The notes beneath the pieces were generated by a model, which searched no databases, was not told the origin of the DNA, and was given only the letters and a program-made list of their open reading frames with translations. Shown here piece after piece: positions 37,815-47,155 of a stretch of DNA of 64,000 nt. The DNA comes from Vitreoscilla filiformis. GTDB lineage: Bacteria; Pseudomonadota; Gammaproteobacteria; Burkholderiales; Burkholderiaceae_C. The stretch covers positions 868,001-932,000 of the forward strand of contig NZ_CP022423.1 of assembly GCF_002222655.1 (NCBI RefSeq), written 5' to 3'. The position numbers and the translations under genes were made by a program. Positions within the stretch are counted from its first letter, which is position 1. Each line of letters begins with the position of its first letter.

Positions 37815-38063
37815 TCAACGGCAGCACGATCCAGCGCCGGCACCGGTGTCGCAGCCACCGTGCGTGGGCACGCCCAGCTTCTTCAAAATGATGGCCAGCG
37901 GGCAGAAATTGGTGAAGCCAAACTGGAACAGGTTAAAACCCACAAACGCCGTGAACGCCAGGAACCACGGGCTCACAAACAACGGCGAGGCTTCCACCCC
38001 CAAGGCCAACGACACCATGATGAACGTGCCTGCGATCACCCGAATCCAACGTTCTACCGTCAT
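37815..38063 (-). CDS. DUF2892 (YgaP-like) inner-membrane protein
   Basis: 82 residues with two membrane segments (about 8-28 and 33-53), the F-N-L-F-Q-F-G-F-T-N-F-C-P-L motif of DUF2892, and a cysteine-rich end (G-G-C-D-T-G-A-G-A-G-S-C-C-R). In YgaP this membrane part is fused to a rhodanese that handles sulfane sulfur; stand-alone DUF2892 proteins are frequent beside sulfide oxidation or CstR-regulated genes. It lies between the RND pump gene (42 bp) and the CstR-like gene (94 bp) on the same strand. Confidence 0.88.
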   Translation of the reverse strand: MTVERWIRVIAGTFIMVSLALGVEASPLFVSPWFLAFTAFVGFNLFQFGFTNFCPLAIILKKLGVPTHGGCDTGAGAGSCCR

Positions 38064-38105
38064 GACAACCTCCTAATCAAACAAAGAAAACCCAGTGGCC
38101 CGCGA

Positions 38106-41100
38106 TCAGGCCACCTCATGCTGGCGGCGGTACACCGCGAAATACAGCACCGGGATCACCACCAGCGTCAGCAGCGTGGACACCAAGATGCCAAAAATGA
38201 GCGAAATGGCCAGGCCATTGAAGATCGGGTCATCGAGGATGAACAGGGCGCCGATCATGGCCGCCAAGGCGGTGAGCGCGATGGGCTGGGCACGCACCTG
38301 GGCGGAGCTGGCCACGGCCTCTTTGAACGCCACCCCTTGAGCGACTTGCAGCTCAATGAAGTCCACCAACAGAATCGAGTTGCGCACGATGATCCCTGCC
38401 AAGGCGATCATCCCGATCATGCTGGTGGCGGTGAATTGCGAGCCCAGCAGCGCGTGCCCCGGCATGACCCCGATGAGGGTGAGCGGAATGGGCGCCATGA
38501 TGATGAGCGGCGTGACGTAACTCTTGAACTGCGCCACCACCAACAGGTAAATCAGGATCAGGCCGACGCCGTAGGCGGCGCCCATGTCGCGGAAGGTTTC
38601 GTAGGTGATTTGCCATTCGCCATCCCACTTCAGGGCGTATTGGCGGAAGGGGTCGGCGGGCTGGTGAATCCAGTATTCGCCCAGCTCACCCGTGCCCGGC
38701 AGGGCCGCTTCGGCCAGCTTGGGGCGGATGGCGAACAGGCCATACAGGGGTGAGTCCAGCTTGCCGGCCATGTCGCCGAACACGTAGCTCACGGGGTGAA
38801 GGTTTTTGGTGAACAACGGCTTGTCGATGATGCCGTTTTCCACCCTCACCAGCTCGGAGAGCGGCACCAGTTGGCCGTTGCCAGCACGCAGCGGCAGCGC
38901 CAGCAAGGCGTCCAGCCCGACCTGAGATTCACGTGGCAGTTGCAGGCGCACCGGCACGGGGTATTTGCTCTGGCCGTCGTGCAGCCAGGCGGCGTCGGCT
39001 CCGGAGAGAGCGCCCTGCACGGTCTGCGCCACCACGGCCACCGGGATGCCCAAGCTTTCAGCGCGCTGGCGGTTCACGCGCAGGAAGGTGCGCGGCGCGT
39101 CGGCCTTCAAGCTGGTGTCGATGGCGACGATGTCGCGGGTTTGTGCAAAGGCGCGCTCCAAGCGGGCGGCCACTTGCTGGCGCCCCGCTTCGTCGGGGCC
39201 GTAGATTTCGGCCACCAGCGGGCTCATCACCGGTGGCCCCGGCGGCACTTCCACCACCTTGATTTTGGCGCCGTGCTGGGCGGCGATTTTTTCCAACCCC
39301 GGGCGCAAGCGCTGGGCAATGGCGTGGCTCTTTTCCGAACGGTGGTGTTTGTCCACCAAGTTCACCTGCAAGTCCCCTTGCTCGGCGTCGGCGCGCAGGT
39401 AGTACTGGCGCACCAAGCCGTTGAAGGTGATCGGGCTGGCCGTGCCGGCATACCCCTGGAGGTTGCGCACCTCGGGCTGTTGCGCCAAGTGGGCGCCCAG
39501 GGCGTGCAAGGCGGCGGCGGTGTCTTCCAGCGGCGTGCCGGCAGGCATCTCGACCACCACTTGGAACTCGCTCTTGTTGTCAAAGGGCAGCATCTTCAGC
39601 ACCACCCACTGCACCAGCGCCAGGCCCACCGACAGCAGCAGCGCCGCCACGATGCCCCCCAGCAGCAGCCAGCGTTTGCGGGCACTCTCCAGCAGCGGGC
39701 GCAGCAGCCCAGCGAACACGCCCCCCAGCTTGGCGCCGATGCCGGGGGCGTCCCCCTGTCCGACCGCGTGAGCAGCGTGCCCTGAGCGCATGAACTTCAA
39801 AGCCAACCGCGGCGTGACGGTGAACGCAATGGCCAGCGAGATCGCCATGCCCAGGCTCGAATTGATGGGGATGGGGCCCATGTATGGCCCCATCAACCCG
39901 GTGACGAAGGCCATCGGCAGCAGGGCGGCGATCACCGTGAGCGTGGCCAAAATGGTTGGGCCGCCGACCTCATCGACGGCTGCGGGGATGATCTCGCGCA
40001 GGGTTTTGTGCGGGTCGAGCGCTTGATGGCGGTGGATGTTTTCCACCACCACGATGGCGTCGTCCACCAAGATGCCGATGGAAAAGATGAGCGCAAACAG
40101 GCTCACCCGGTTGAGCGTGAAGCCCCAGGCCCAGGAGGCAAACAGTGTGGCCGTGAGCGTGAGAATCACCGCTGCACCGACGATGACGGCTTCGCGCCGC
40201 CCCAGCGCCACGCCCACCAGCAGGATGACCGAGCCGGTGGCGAACCCCAGTTTCTGAATCAGCTTGTTGGCTTTTTCGGCGGCGGTTTCGCCATAGTCCC
40301 GCGTGATGGTGGCTTCGATGCCTTCGGGGATGACGGTGCCGCGCAGCTCGTCGAGCCGCTGGCGGGCGGCCTGGGCCACGTCCACCGCGTTCTGGCCGGG
40401 CTTTTTGGTGACGGTGAGGGTCACCGCCGGGTAGACCTGCCCGGTTGGCGCTGCCGTGCTGGCGGCGCTGCCCGGTGCCGTGGCCGCTGCGCCCGGTGTG
40501 AACCAGACGTGGCGCACCGGCTGGGCAGCGCCCGGCACCACGCGAGCCACTTCGCGCAGGTACACCGGCTTGCCTTGGTTGACGCCGACCACCACATCGG
40601 CCACATCGTCTGCCGAGCGCAGGAACTCGCCGGTTTCCACGGTGAGCGTCTGGCCCCCGCTGGGCTGCATCACCGTGCCAGCAGGCATGGCCAAGTTGGC
40701 GGCGGACAGGGTTTGTTTCAGGCGCAACACGTCCACGCCACGCTCACGCAGCCGGGACGGATCCAGTTCCACGATCACCGCTTGGCCCGGGCCACCAAGG
40801 GTTTGCACCTCACGGCTGCCGGGCACGCGCTTGAGTTCGGCTTCGACGCTGTGGGCCACGCGCTCGATGTCCACAGCGGCACGGGCGTCGGGAGCCCAGA
40901 GGGTCACTCCGAGCACCGGCACATCGTCGATGCCCTTGGGGCGCACGATGGGCGGCAACGTACCGAGGTTGGCGGGCAGCCAGTCTTGGTTGGCGTTGAG
41001 CACGTCGTACAAACGCACCAGCGCTTCGGTGCGCGGCACGCCGACCTGGAATTGCACCGTCAGCACCGCCACCCCGGGGCGCGACACCGAATAGGTGTGC

Positions 41101-41384
41101 TCGATGCCCGCGATCTGGCTGAGCACCTGCTCGGCGGGGCGGGCCACCATGTTTTGCACATCGGCGCTGCTGGCCCCCGGGAAGGGAATCAGCACATTGG
41201 CCATGGTGACGTTGATTTGCGGCTCTTCCTCGCGGGGCGTCACCAGCACGGCGAACAGGCCCAACAGCAGCGCCACCAGCGCCAGCAAGGGGGTGATGGC
41301 GTTGTCTTGGAAGGCAGCGGCCAGGCGTCCGGAAACGCCCATGCGTGCGGCGTCGTCCGACGGGGACGGGGTGTGCAAGCTCAT
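38106..41384 (-). CDS. RND-family efflux permease (AcrB/HAE1-like)
   Basis: A full-length 1092-residue inner-membrane resistance-nodulation-division pump: TM1 near residues 30-50, two large periplasmic loops, and twelve predicted membrane segments. It has the hydrophobic-group features (long N-terminal periplasmic loop G-A-S-S-A-D-V-Q-N-M-V, and S-I-G-I-L-V-D-D-A-I-V-V-V-E-N near 430 with the proton-relay aspartates), so it belongs to the HAE/'Czc-unlike' branch rather than the heavy-metal HME branch. It follows the adaptor gene by 9 bp. No outer-membrane TolC-type partner is adjacent. Location under a CstR-type regulator suggests a substrate made during sulfide or thiol stress. Confidence 0.93.
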   Translation of the reverse strand: MSLHTPSPSDDAARMGVSGRLAAAFQDNAITPLLALVALLLGLFAVLVTPREEEPQINVTMANVLIPFPGASSADVQNMVARPAEQVLSQIAGIEHTYSVSRPGVAVLTVQFQVGVPRTEALVRLYDVLNANQDWLPANLGTLPPIVRPKGIDDVPVLGVTLWAPDARAAVDIERVAHSVEAELKRVPGSREVQTLGGPGQAVIVELDPSRLRERGVDVLRLKQTLSAANLAMPAGTVMQPSGGQTLTVETGEFLRSADDVADVVVGVNQGKPVYLREVARVVPGAAQPVRHVWFTPGAAATAPGSAASTAAPTGQVYPAVTLTVTKKPGQNAVDVAQAARQRLDELRGTVIPEGIEATITRDYGETAAEKANKLIQKLGFATGSVILLVGVALGRREAVIVGAAVILTLTATLFASWAWGFTLNRVSLFALIFSIGILVDDAIVVVENIHRHQALDPHKTLREIIPAAVDEVGGPTILATLTVIAALLPMAFVTGLMGPYMGPIPINSSLGMAISLAIAFTVTPRLALKFMRSGHAAHAVGQGDAPGIGAKLGGVFAGLLRPLLESARKRWLLLGGIVAALLLSVGLALVQWVVLKMLPFDNKSEFQVVVEMPAGTPLEDTAAALHALGAHLAQQPEVRNLQGYAGTASPITFNGLVRQYYLRADAEQGDLQVNLVDKHHRSEKSHAIAQRLRPGLEKIAAQHGAKIKVVEVPPGPPVMSPLVAEIYGPDEAGRQQVAARLERAFAQTRDIVAIDTSLKADAPRTFLRVNRQRAESLGIPVAVVAQTVQGALSGADAAWLHDGQSKYPVPVRLQLPRESQVGLDALLALPLRAGNGQLVPLSELVRVENGIIDKPLFTKNLHPVSYVFGDMAGKLDSPLYGLFAIRPKLAEAALPGTGELGEYWIHQPADPFRQYALKWDGEWQITYETFRDMGAAYGVGLILIYLLVVAQFKSYVTPLIIMAPIPLTLIGVMPGHALLGSQFTATSMIGMIALAGIIVRNSILLVDFIELQVAQGVAFKEAVASSAQVRAQPIALTALAAMIGALFILDDPIFNGLAISLIFGILVSTLLTLVVIPVLYFAVYRRQHEVA

Positions 41385-41393
41385 GCTGACTCC

Positions 41394-42497
41394 TTATTGA
41401 GCCGCTGCCGCCGGCACCGCCCCGGCCAAGCCGGCGCGCACAGCGTCTTGGGCCACCCGTTCCCCGGGTTTGACCCCAGCGAGCAACTCCACCGCCCCGC
41501 CCCGGCTGGCGCCCGAACGCACCGCCCGCAGCACAAACTGCGACCCTTGCACCACGTACACCGCCGTCAACTCCCCACGACGCAGCACGGCGCTGGCCGG
41601 TACGCTCAACGCCGCAGCCCCCGCATTGGCCGCCACGGGGCCGCCTTCAAACCGCACACGCACGCTTTGCCCAGGGGCTGCTCCGGAGAGCGCGGGCAAA
41701 TCCAACCGCCATTCCACGGTTTGGGCCACTGGGTCGGTGGTCGGCAAGGCGGTGTGACGCACTGGCGCCACCCAACCGCCATCGGGCGCTTGAACCTGCA
41801 ACCGGGTGGCGGTCTGTGCGGCAGCGGCCCGCGAGGCCGGCACTTGCACCACAGCCCGCAACGCACCAGGCGCGTACAACGTGAGCACCGGGCGACCGGG
41901 GCCGGCCAAATCGCCCGCTTCGAGCAGCGTGGTTTGCACCAGGCCATCAAACGGGGCCGTCACCGTGGTGAAACCGCGTGCCAAGGCAGCCTGTGAGCGT
42001 GCCGCCTCCGCTTCGCGCAGGCCGGCTTGGGCGGCTTTGAGTTGGGTGTCCGCCATGTCTTGCGCGGCTTGGCTGACGAAACCCTTGGCGCGCAGTTCGC
42101 GGGTGCGTTCGGCGTTCAGGCGGGCGTTGTCCAGTTGCGCTTGGGCCTGGGCGACGGCGGCGTCACCGCGTGAAAGATCGGCGCTGGCGCTGCGCCCGTC
42201 AATGTGCGCGAGGGCTTGGCCGGCGCGCACGGCATCCCCTGCTTTGACCAGCAGGGCCTGCACCGTCCCACCGATTTGTGCGGCCACGGTGGCTTGGCGC
42301 TGGGCTTGGATTTGGCCATCCAGCTCAAACCCGAGGGCCGTGGTGCCCGCTTGAACGGTGACCACCGGCACCACCACCGCCGACGCAGCCGGCGCGGCAT
42401 GGGCTGAACCGATCAGCCCGGCGGACACCGTCAGCGCCGAGGCCGCAGCCCGCCATGAAAACCGAGAACGCAAAGGAAAGACGATGGGCGTGTTCAT
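41394..42497 (-). CDS. RND periplasmic adaptor (membrane fusion protein)
   Basis: 367 residues with an N-terminal signal (S-A-L-T-V-S-A-G-L-I-G-S-A-H-A), a lipoyl-like half motif (V-K-A-G-D-A-V-R-A-G-Q-A-L-A near residue 85), a coiled-coil hairpin (about 105-165, A-Q-A-Q-L-D-N-A-R-L-N-A-E), and C-terminal beta-barrel and membrane-proximal domains. It links the RND pump at 38106-41384 to an outer-membrane channel encoded elsewhere. It is the first gene of the operon; the ATG at 42497 lies 17 bp from a perfect CsoR-type operator. Confidence 0.92.
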   Translation of the reverse strand: MNTPIVFPLRSRFSWRAAASALTVSAGLIGSAHAAPAASAVVVPVVTVQAGTTALGFELDGQIQAQRQATVAAQIGGTVQALLVKAGDAVRAGQALAHIDGRSASADLSRGDAAVAQAQAQLDNARLNAERTRELRAKGFVSQAAQDMADTQLKAAQAGLREAEAARSQAALARGFTTVTAPFDGLVQTTLLEAGDLAGPGRPVLTLYAPGALRAVVQVPASRAAAAQTATRLQVQAPDGGWVAPVRHTALPTTDPVAQTVEWRLDLPALSGAAPGQSVRVRFEGGPVAANAGAAALSVPASAVLRRGELTAVYVVQGSQFVLRAVRSGASRGGAVELLAGVKPGERVAQDAVRAGLAGAVPAAAAQ

Positions 42498-42513
42498 GCG
42501 CCCATCGTATCAA

Positions 42514-42529
42514 ATACCCTGTAGGGTAT
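42514..42529. promoter_or_regulatory. ATACCCT-GT-AGGGTAT operator for a CsoR/CstR-family repressor
   Basis: Perfect 7-bp arms, ATACCCT (42514-42520) and AGGGTAT (42523-42529), around GT. TA-flanked runs of C and G are the known operator type for CsoR/RcnR/CstR repressors. It is 17-32 bp upstream of the adaptor start, where binding would block transcription, and a CsoR/CstR-type gene is the last of the same operon, giving an autoregulatory loop. It also overlaps the stop codon of the upstream solute-binding gene by one base. Confidence 0.75.
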
Positions 42530-43689
42530 CAACCCAGGCGCTTGCCGTTGGCCCCCAGCACGGCAAGTTCGACGAAGTTCGATGCCACATAAGGCGCAGA
42601 ACCTGAGAACCCGAGGCTGAAATCACCCAGCTCCAAGCGGCGGATGCTGGCCAGGGCTTGGCGCAACTTGTCGCGGTTGACCTCACGGCCCGCACGGCGC
42701 AAGCCTTCGAGCATGACCTGGGCGTTGATCCAGCCTTCGAAGCTGGTGCTGTTGATGGCCGTTTCGTTGGCCGTTTTCATGGCGGCTTGGTAGGCGCGGG
42801 CCACACCCAGGCGTTGCCGGTCGGGATCGGGCAGAACCTGGGTCAAGGCCATGCCTTGCACCAGTGGGCCGAGTTGCACCATGTCCGAACCGAACAGCGC
42901 CACCGACAAACCCACAATCGGCAGCCCGCTGACCTGGCGCCGCAGGCCGCTGACCAGTTGGGTGCTGGCCACGCCAGCCGTGCCGATCAACACCGCGCCC
43001 GGCTTGTTGCCCAGCACGCTCTTGACCACTTCGTTGACGTTGGCCCCATCCACCGCCAAAGGCACACTGCCCACGGCCTGCAAGCGGTTGGTGCTGAGGG
43101 CGGTTTCGGCTTCGCGCAGCACTTCTTTGCCGAAACCGTTGTCCAGGTAAACGATGGCGATGTCCTTGACGCCCATGTTCACCAGTTGCTGCACGGCGCG
43201 GCCCGCCTCTTCGCCATAACTGGCGCGTACGTGGAAAACGTTGCGGGCCGTGACTTGGCGCAGCGAGCCCGCCCCCGTGATCGGCCCCACCAGAGGGGCG
43301 CCGGCTTGTTCGATCAGCGGAAACGTGGCGGCGTTGGTCGGTGTGCCCAGGCAGGACATCAACGCCAGGCAGCCCGTGTTGGGCAGCAGCAGTTGTTTGA
43401 CGTTTTCGACCGCACGCGCTGGGACGTAGGCGTCATCGCGCACTTCCAGCTTGAGTTCGCGGCCATGCACGCCACCGGCTTGGTTGGCGACGAGCAGCGC
43501 AGCACGCATTCCGGCTGTGATGTCTTTACCGGCCACACCCATGGGGCCTGTCAACGGCAGGCTGGAACCCAGGGTGAGGGTCTGGGCGGTGACACCATCC
43601 TCAGCGCCCGCAGCCCATCCTTGGCCAGCCGGCAGCATGGCGGCGGCGCCTATCTGAGCCGTCTGTTGGAGGAAGCGACGTCGATTCAT
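42529..43689 (-). CDS. Orphan ABC transporter substrate-binding protein (branched-chain amino acid type)
   Basis: 386 residues of the LivJ/LivK-like periplasmic-binding family: a Tat/Sec signal beginning M-N-R-R-R-F-L-Q-Q-T, then L-G-S-S-L-P-L-T-G-P-M-G near residue 45, V-Y-L-D-N-G-F-G-K-E near 190, and F-E-G-W-I-N-A near 330. The Tat motif is R-R-R-F-L. There are no permease or ATPase genes nearby, so it is an orphan binding protein or works with a transporter elsewhere. ATG 43689 is preceded by GAGG. Ligand (amino acid, amide, aromatic acid) is not predictable. Confidence 0.9.
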   Translation of the reverse strand: MNRRRFLQQTAQIGAAAMLPAGQGWAAGAEDGVTAQTLTLGSSLPLTGPMGVAGKDITAGMRAALLVANQAGGVHGRELKLEVRDDAYVPARAVENVKQLLLPNTGCLALMSCLGTPTNAATFPLIEQAGAPLVGPITGAGSLRQVTARNVFHVRASYGEEAGRAVQQLVNMGVKDIAIVYLDNGFGKEVLREAETALSTNRLQAVGSVPLAVDGANVNEVVKSVLGNKPGAVLIGTAGVASTQLVSGLRRQVSGLPIVGLSVALFGSDMVQLGPLVQGMALTQVLPDPDRQRLGVARAYQAAMKTANETAINSTSFEGWINAQVMLEGLRRAGREVNRDKLRQALASIRRLELGDFSLGFSGSAPYVASNFVELAVLGANGKRLG

Positions 43690-43762
43690 GAGGGCCTCTT
43701 TCAATTTGTTACTGAAGATACAGGCGCTCAATATGAAGAGATGAATCGCGTTTGCCTAGCCG

Positions 43763-43783
43763 GGTGTTCCATGATGGGACACC
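43763..43783. promoter_or_regulatory. Near-perfect 21-bp palindrome between ybeY and the solute-binding gene
   Basis: GGTGTTCCAT-G-ATGGGACACC matches its reverse complement except for one pair and the central base. It lies 24 bp after the ybeY stop and about 75-95 bp upstream of the solute-binding protein start. No T-run follows it, so a repressor operator for the transporter gene seems at least as likely as a ybeY terminator. Confidence 0.4.
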
Positions 43784-43806
43784 GCCGCCGCTTCATCGGC
43801 GCCTCT

Positions 43807-44274
43807 TCAATGGGCCCGGATTTGATAAGGATCAGGCCAGCCCAGCCCCAGCAGGATGCGCGTTTCCTCGGCCTCCATGGCTTCGGCGTCTTCGTCGCTG
43901 GTTTCGTGATCCCAGCCTTGCGCGTGCAGCGTGCCATGCACCAGCAAGTGCGCGTAGTGCTGCGCCAGCGGAATGCCCAGCTCGGCGGCTTCTTTTTCCA
44001 CCACCGGGGCGCACAGCACCAGGTCGGCCATCACCACGGGTTCTTGGGTGTAGTCGAAGGTCAGGACGTTGGTAGCGTAGTCCTTGCCGCGAAACTCACG
44101 GTTCAGGCGCTGGCCTTCCTCGGCATCGACGATGCGCACGGTGATTTCGCCAGGCAGCTCATCCAGCGCTGCCCGGATCCAGCGTGCCACCTTGGCGCGA
44201 GGCAGGTGGGCGCGGTGGCGGCCATCGGGTTGTTGCAGGGACAGACTCAGGTCAGGGCGGGCAATCGTGGCCAT
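43807..44274 (-). CDS. ybeY: Endoribonuclease YbeY (rRNA maturation factor)
   Basis: YbeY is a metal-dependent RNase needed for 16S rRNA 3' processing and ribosome quality control. The 155-residue protein carries the zinc-binding signature [11 protein letters not shown] near residues 113-123 and [14 protein letters not shown] upstream. Its ATG overlaps the phoH stop by one base (TGATG), the standard phoH-ybeY coupling. Confidence 0.97.
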   Translation of the reverse strand: MATIARPDLSLSLQQPDGRHRAHLPRAKVARWIRAALDELPGEITVRIVDAEEGQRLNREFRGKDYATNVLTFDYTQEPVVMADLVLCAPVVEKEAAELGIPLAQHYAHLLVHGTLHAQGWDHETSDEDAEAMEAEETRILLGLGWPDPYQIRAH

Positions 44275-45260
44275 CAGGATTTCTCAGCGGAGGTTTCGGC
44301 AGCGAGGTCATACGCATCGACGATGCGCGCCACCAGCGGATGGCGCACCACGTCATGCGACGTGAAGCGGGTGAACGCCACGCCCGGCACGTTGCGCAGC
44401 ACATGCGCGGCGTCTTTGAGGCCGCTGGGCACGCCGCGTGGCAAGTCGATTTGGCTGATGTCCCCAGTGATCACCGCTTTGGCGCCGAAGCCAATGCGCG
44501 TCAGGAACATTTTCATTTGTTCGGGCGTGGTGTTTTGCGCTTCATCGAGGATGACGAAGGCATGGTTGAGTGTGCGCCCCCGCATGAACGCCAGCGGCGC
44601 GATTTCCAACAAACCACGCTCAAACGCTTTGGTGACGCGGTCAAAGCCCATCAAGTCGTAGAGCGCGTCGTAGAGCGGGCGCAGGTACGGATCGACTTTT
44701 TGCGTCAAATCGCCTGGCAAAAACCCGAGGCGCTCGCCGGCTTCCACCGCTGGGCGCGTCAGGATGATGCGTTGCACGCCGCTGCGCTCCAACGCATCCA
44801 CCGCGCAGGCCACAGCCAGGAAGGTTTTGCCCGTGCCGGCCGGGCCGATGCCGAAGGTGATGTCGTGGTCCAACATCTGCCGCAGGTATTGCATCTGGTT
44901 GGGTGTGCGGCCCGTCAAATCGGCGCGACGGGTGTGCAGCACGATCTCCCGGCTGCCCGGCTCGACCGCGCCCACATGGGCACCGCTGGGCGGTTGGTGA
45001 TGGCTGCGGCGCAGATCGTCCAGCGCCAGTTGCAGCGTGTCGGCGGGAATGGCGCGTGCCGCACGCTCGTACAGCGTGACGAGCAGCGCCAGCGTGGCTT
45101 CCGCATCGCGCTTGGCGCCGTCGATGCGGAACGCGCCTTGGCGGCGGCTGATGGTCACAGGGACCACGGCTTCGATGGCGCGCAGGTGCTCATCCACCGG
45201 GCCGCACAAATGGCCCAGGCGGGTGTTGTCCAAAGGGGTGAAGGTGTGTCGCAGCAACAT
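44274..45260 (-). CDS. ybeZ: PhoH-like ATPase (YbeZ)
   Basis: 328 residues: an N-terminal KH-like region, then the PhoH ATPase with Walker A G-P-A-G-T-G-K-T near residue 138 and Walker B V-I-L-D-E-A-Q-N near 240, plus T-G-D-I-S-Q-I-D as the sensor. YbeZ partners with YbeY in ribosome maturation. It reads as the first gene of a two-gene operon here, divergent from ruvA with a 51-bp spacer. A third partner, corC/lnt, is not in the window. Confidence 0.95.
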   Translation of the reverse strand: MLLRHTFTPLDNTRLGHLCGPVDEHLRAIEAVVPVTISRRQGAFRIDGAKRDAEATLALLVTLYERAARAIPADTLQLALDDLRRSHHQPPSGAHVGAVEPGSREIVLHTRRADLTGRTPNQMQYLRQMLDHDITFGIGPAGTGKTFLAVACAVDALERSGVQRIILTRPAVEAGERLGFLPGDLTQKVDPYLRPLYDALYDLMGFDRVTKAFERGLLEIAPLAFMRGRTLNHAFVILDEAQNTTPEQMKMFLTRIGFGAKAVITGDISQIDLPRGVPSGLKDAAHVLRNVPGVAFTRFTSHDVVRHPLVARIVDAYDLAAETSAEKS

Positions 45261-45311
45261 GGGGTCAGGGGGTGTGAAGCCTGGATTGTCGGCTGCCCAT
45301 AATCCCGCCCC

Positions 45312-45890
45312 ATGATCGGACGACTCTCCGGGGTGATCGCGGACAAAGCCCCACCGCAGGTGCTCATCGACGTGTCAGGCGTCGGCTACGAAGTCGATGT
45401 GCCCATGAGCACGTTTTGCGCGCTGCCGGCGCTGGGCGAGCGCGTCACGCTGCTGACCCACTTGGTGGTGCGCGAAGACGCCCAATTGCTCTACGGTTTT
45501 TTGAGCGCGCCGGAGCGGGCGGCGTTTCGCGAACTCATCAAAGTGTCCGGGATTGGGCCGCGCACGGCGTTGGCGGTGCTGTCCGGGCTGAACGTGGCGG
45601 ATTTGGCGGGCGCCGTCAGCCGACAAGAGGGCGCCCGTTTGCAGAAGGTGCCCGGCATCGGCAAAAAAACCGCCGAACGCTTGCTGCTGGAACTCAAGGG
45701 CAAACTGGGCGAGGAACTCGTTGCCCCAGCGGGCGCGATGGTGGCGCTGGACGCGGCGCAAGCCGACATCGTCCAAGCCCTCATCGCCCTGGGTTACAGC
45801 GACAAAGACGCCGCTTTGGCGCTGAAAAAACTGCCCGCTGGCGTCGGCGTGAGCGAGGGCATCAAGCTGGCGCTGCGGGCTTTGGGGTGA
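45312..45890 (+). CDS. ruvA: Holliday junction branch-migration subunit RuvA
   Basis: 192 residues, full length: domain I (M-I-G-R-L-S-G-V), two helix-hairpin-helix motifs ([10 protein letters not shown] and [12 protein letters not shown]) that bind junction DNA, and a C-terminal domain III (about 145-192) that activates RuvB. It is usually directly followed by ruvB, but here ruvB lies 5.9 kb away beyond the copper gene block. ruvC is not in the window. Confidence 0.98.
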   Translation: MIGRLSGVIADKAPPQVLIDVSGVGYEVDVPMSTFCALPALGERVTLLTHLVVREDAQLLYGFLSAPERAAFRELIKVSGIGPRTALAVLSGLNVADLAGAVSRQEGARLQKVPGIGKKTAERLLLELKGKLGEELVAPAGAMVALDAAQADIVQALIALGYSDKDAALALKKLPAGVGVSEGIKLALRALG

Positions 45891-45911
45891 TGTCCCCGCC
45901 GCTGGGGGGGC

Positions 45912-46400
45912 TCAGTGTTTCATGCCGTGGTGGCCGTGCTGGGGGCCGCTGGCACCCGCTGCCATGCCCATCGCCTTGACGGTGGCTTGCACGTTGACGG
46001 TTTCTTTCTTCTTGTCAGCGCCTTCGATGCTCAGGGTCAGCGGCACGGCGTCCCCGGCTTTGAGCGGCTGCTTCAGGTCGATCAGCATGATGTGGTAACT
46101 GCCCGGGCGCAGGGCCACCGCTTTGCCGGCGGGCAGGTCGAGGCTGGCGATCGGGGCCATGCGCATCACGTCGCCGTCCATTTTCATTTCGTGGATTTCG
46201 ACGATGTTGGCCACCGGCGAGCTGGCCGCCACCAGCTTGCCACCTTGGGCCGACGTGATCTGCATGAAGGCGCCCGTGGCCTTTTGCGGGGCTTGCGCCG
46301 CACGCACCCAGGGTTCGGACACGGTGGTTTGCGCCCAGGCCGACGTGGCCAGCACACCGCACATCACAGCCGCAGCCGACAGGCGAGTCATCAAATTCAT
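45912..46400 (-). CDS. Periplasmic copper chaperone of the PCuAC family (first)
   Basis: 162 residues with a Sec signal (A-A-A-V-M-C-G-V-L-A-T-S-A-W-A). The PCuAC copper site is visible as H-E-M-K-M (His and Met ligands near residue 70), the M-R-M pair ten residues on, and Y-H-I-M-L (near 103), fitting H-M(X)10-M-(X)21-H-X-M. A C-terminal His/Met/Gly tail (Q-H-G-H-H-G-M-K-H) adds metal-binding capacity. PCuAC proteins deliver Cu(I) to the CuA site of cytochrome oxidase or to other periplasmic enzymes. It follows the Crp-type regulator gene by 15 bp. Confidence 0.92.
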   Translation of the reverse strand: MNLMTRLSAAAVMCGVLATSAWAQTTVSEPWVRAAQAPQKATGAFMQITSAQGGKLVAASSPVANIVEIHEMKMDGDVMRMAPIASLDLPAGKAVALRPGSYHIMLIDLKQPLKAGDAVPLTLSIEGADKKKETVNVQATVKAMGMAAGASGPQHGHHGMKH

Positions 46401-46415
46401 GGGGGATCCTTGTTT

Positions 46416-47072
46416 TCAGGTCGATGAAGAAGGGCCGGACAGCACCCGTTGTCCGCCATCGCTGCGCGTCATGCCGGCGGGCCATTCGGCTTCACGCAAG
46501 CGAGACGGGCTGAAGCTGGCGCTCTGGCGCTGGCGCGCGTCGAGCAAGTGGGTGCGCTTGAGGTTGGCAAAAATGCGCGAAACGGTTTCGGGCGCGGTGT
46601 CGATGATGGCCGCCATGTCCTTGATGGTGGGCAAGGCGCAGGGCTGGCCCTCGCTGTTCCAAGGGCCATGGGCGGGGGCCAGCAGCAACAGCAGGTGCTT
46701 GAGCCGATCCTGCGCGGGGCCGCTGCGCAGCATCACCAGGTCTTCGCCCCGGCGTTGCTGCTGAGTCAGGCCTTCGATCAAGACCAAGCGCCGGTCGGCG
46801 TCGCTGGACAGCGAGCGCCGCCGCGCCAAACTGGGCACGATGGCCCGGGCCGTGTAGGCGTAGGGATAGGCCGCCAGCAACTCCAGCCCGAGCAAGTCCC
46901 CCGGCAACACGATCTGGATGAAACGCGAACCTTCACGCGTCACCCGATCCAGGCGCAGCGCACCGTTTTCGAGTTGCCAAATCGAGCCCATGCTGCCCGC
47001 CTCGAACAGCACGTCTCCGGACAGCAGCGAAGTCTGGCCCAGGGACGAGGACACCGGCGAATCAAGCAACAT
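46416..47072 (-). CDS. Crp/Fnr-family transcriptional regulator without iron-sulfur cysteines
   Basis: 218 residues: a cyclic-nucleotide-binding-like beta-roll (about 15-110, G-D-L-L-G-L-E-L), a long dimer helix (about 115-140) and a winged helix with D-T-A-P-E-T-V-S-R-I-F-A-N-L near 165-180 and a strongly basic wing. The N-terminal CxxCxxxC cluster of FNR is absent, so it is not an oxygen-sensing FNR. ATG 47072 follows AGGAG. It sits between two copper-chaperone operons and may regulate one or both; the effector is unknown. Confidence 0.87.
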   Translation of the reverse strand: MLLDSPVSSSLGQTSLLSGDVLFEAGSMGSIWQLENGALRLDRVTREGSRFIQIVLPGDLLGLELLAAYPYAYTARAIVPSLARRRSLSSDADRRLVLIEGLTQQQRRGEDLVMLRSGPAQDRLKHLLLLLAPAHGPWNSEGQPCALPTIKDMAAIIDTAPETVSRIFANLKRTHLLDARQRQSASFSPSRLREAEWPAGMTRSDGGQRVLSGPSSST

Positions 47073-47155
47073 GGAACTCCTGAACAACCGTCATTCGACG
47101 TGAAAAGCAAGGCGGCGCGATTCTAGTGAGCCCCCCTTGCCTCCCTTGTTTTGCA

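Noticed and set aside
40008..41996. Long plus-strand frame opposite the RND genes
   Set aside because: Antisense to two intact genes with the expected domains; no own start context.
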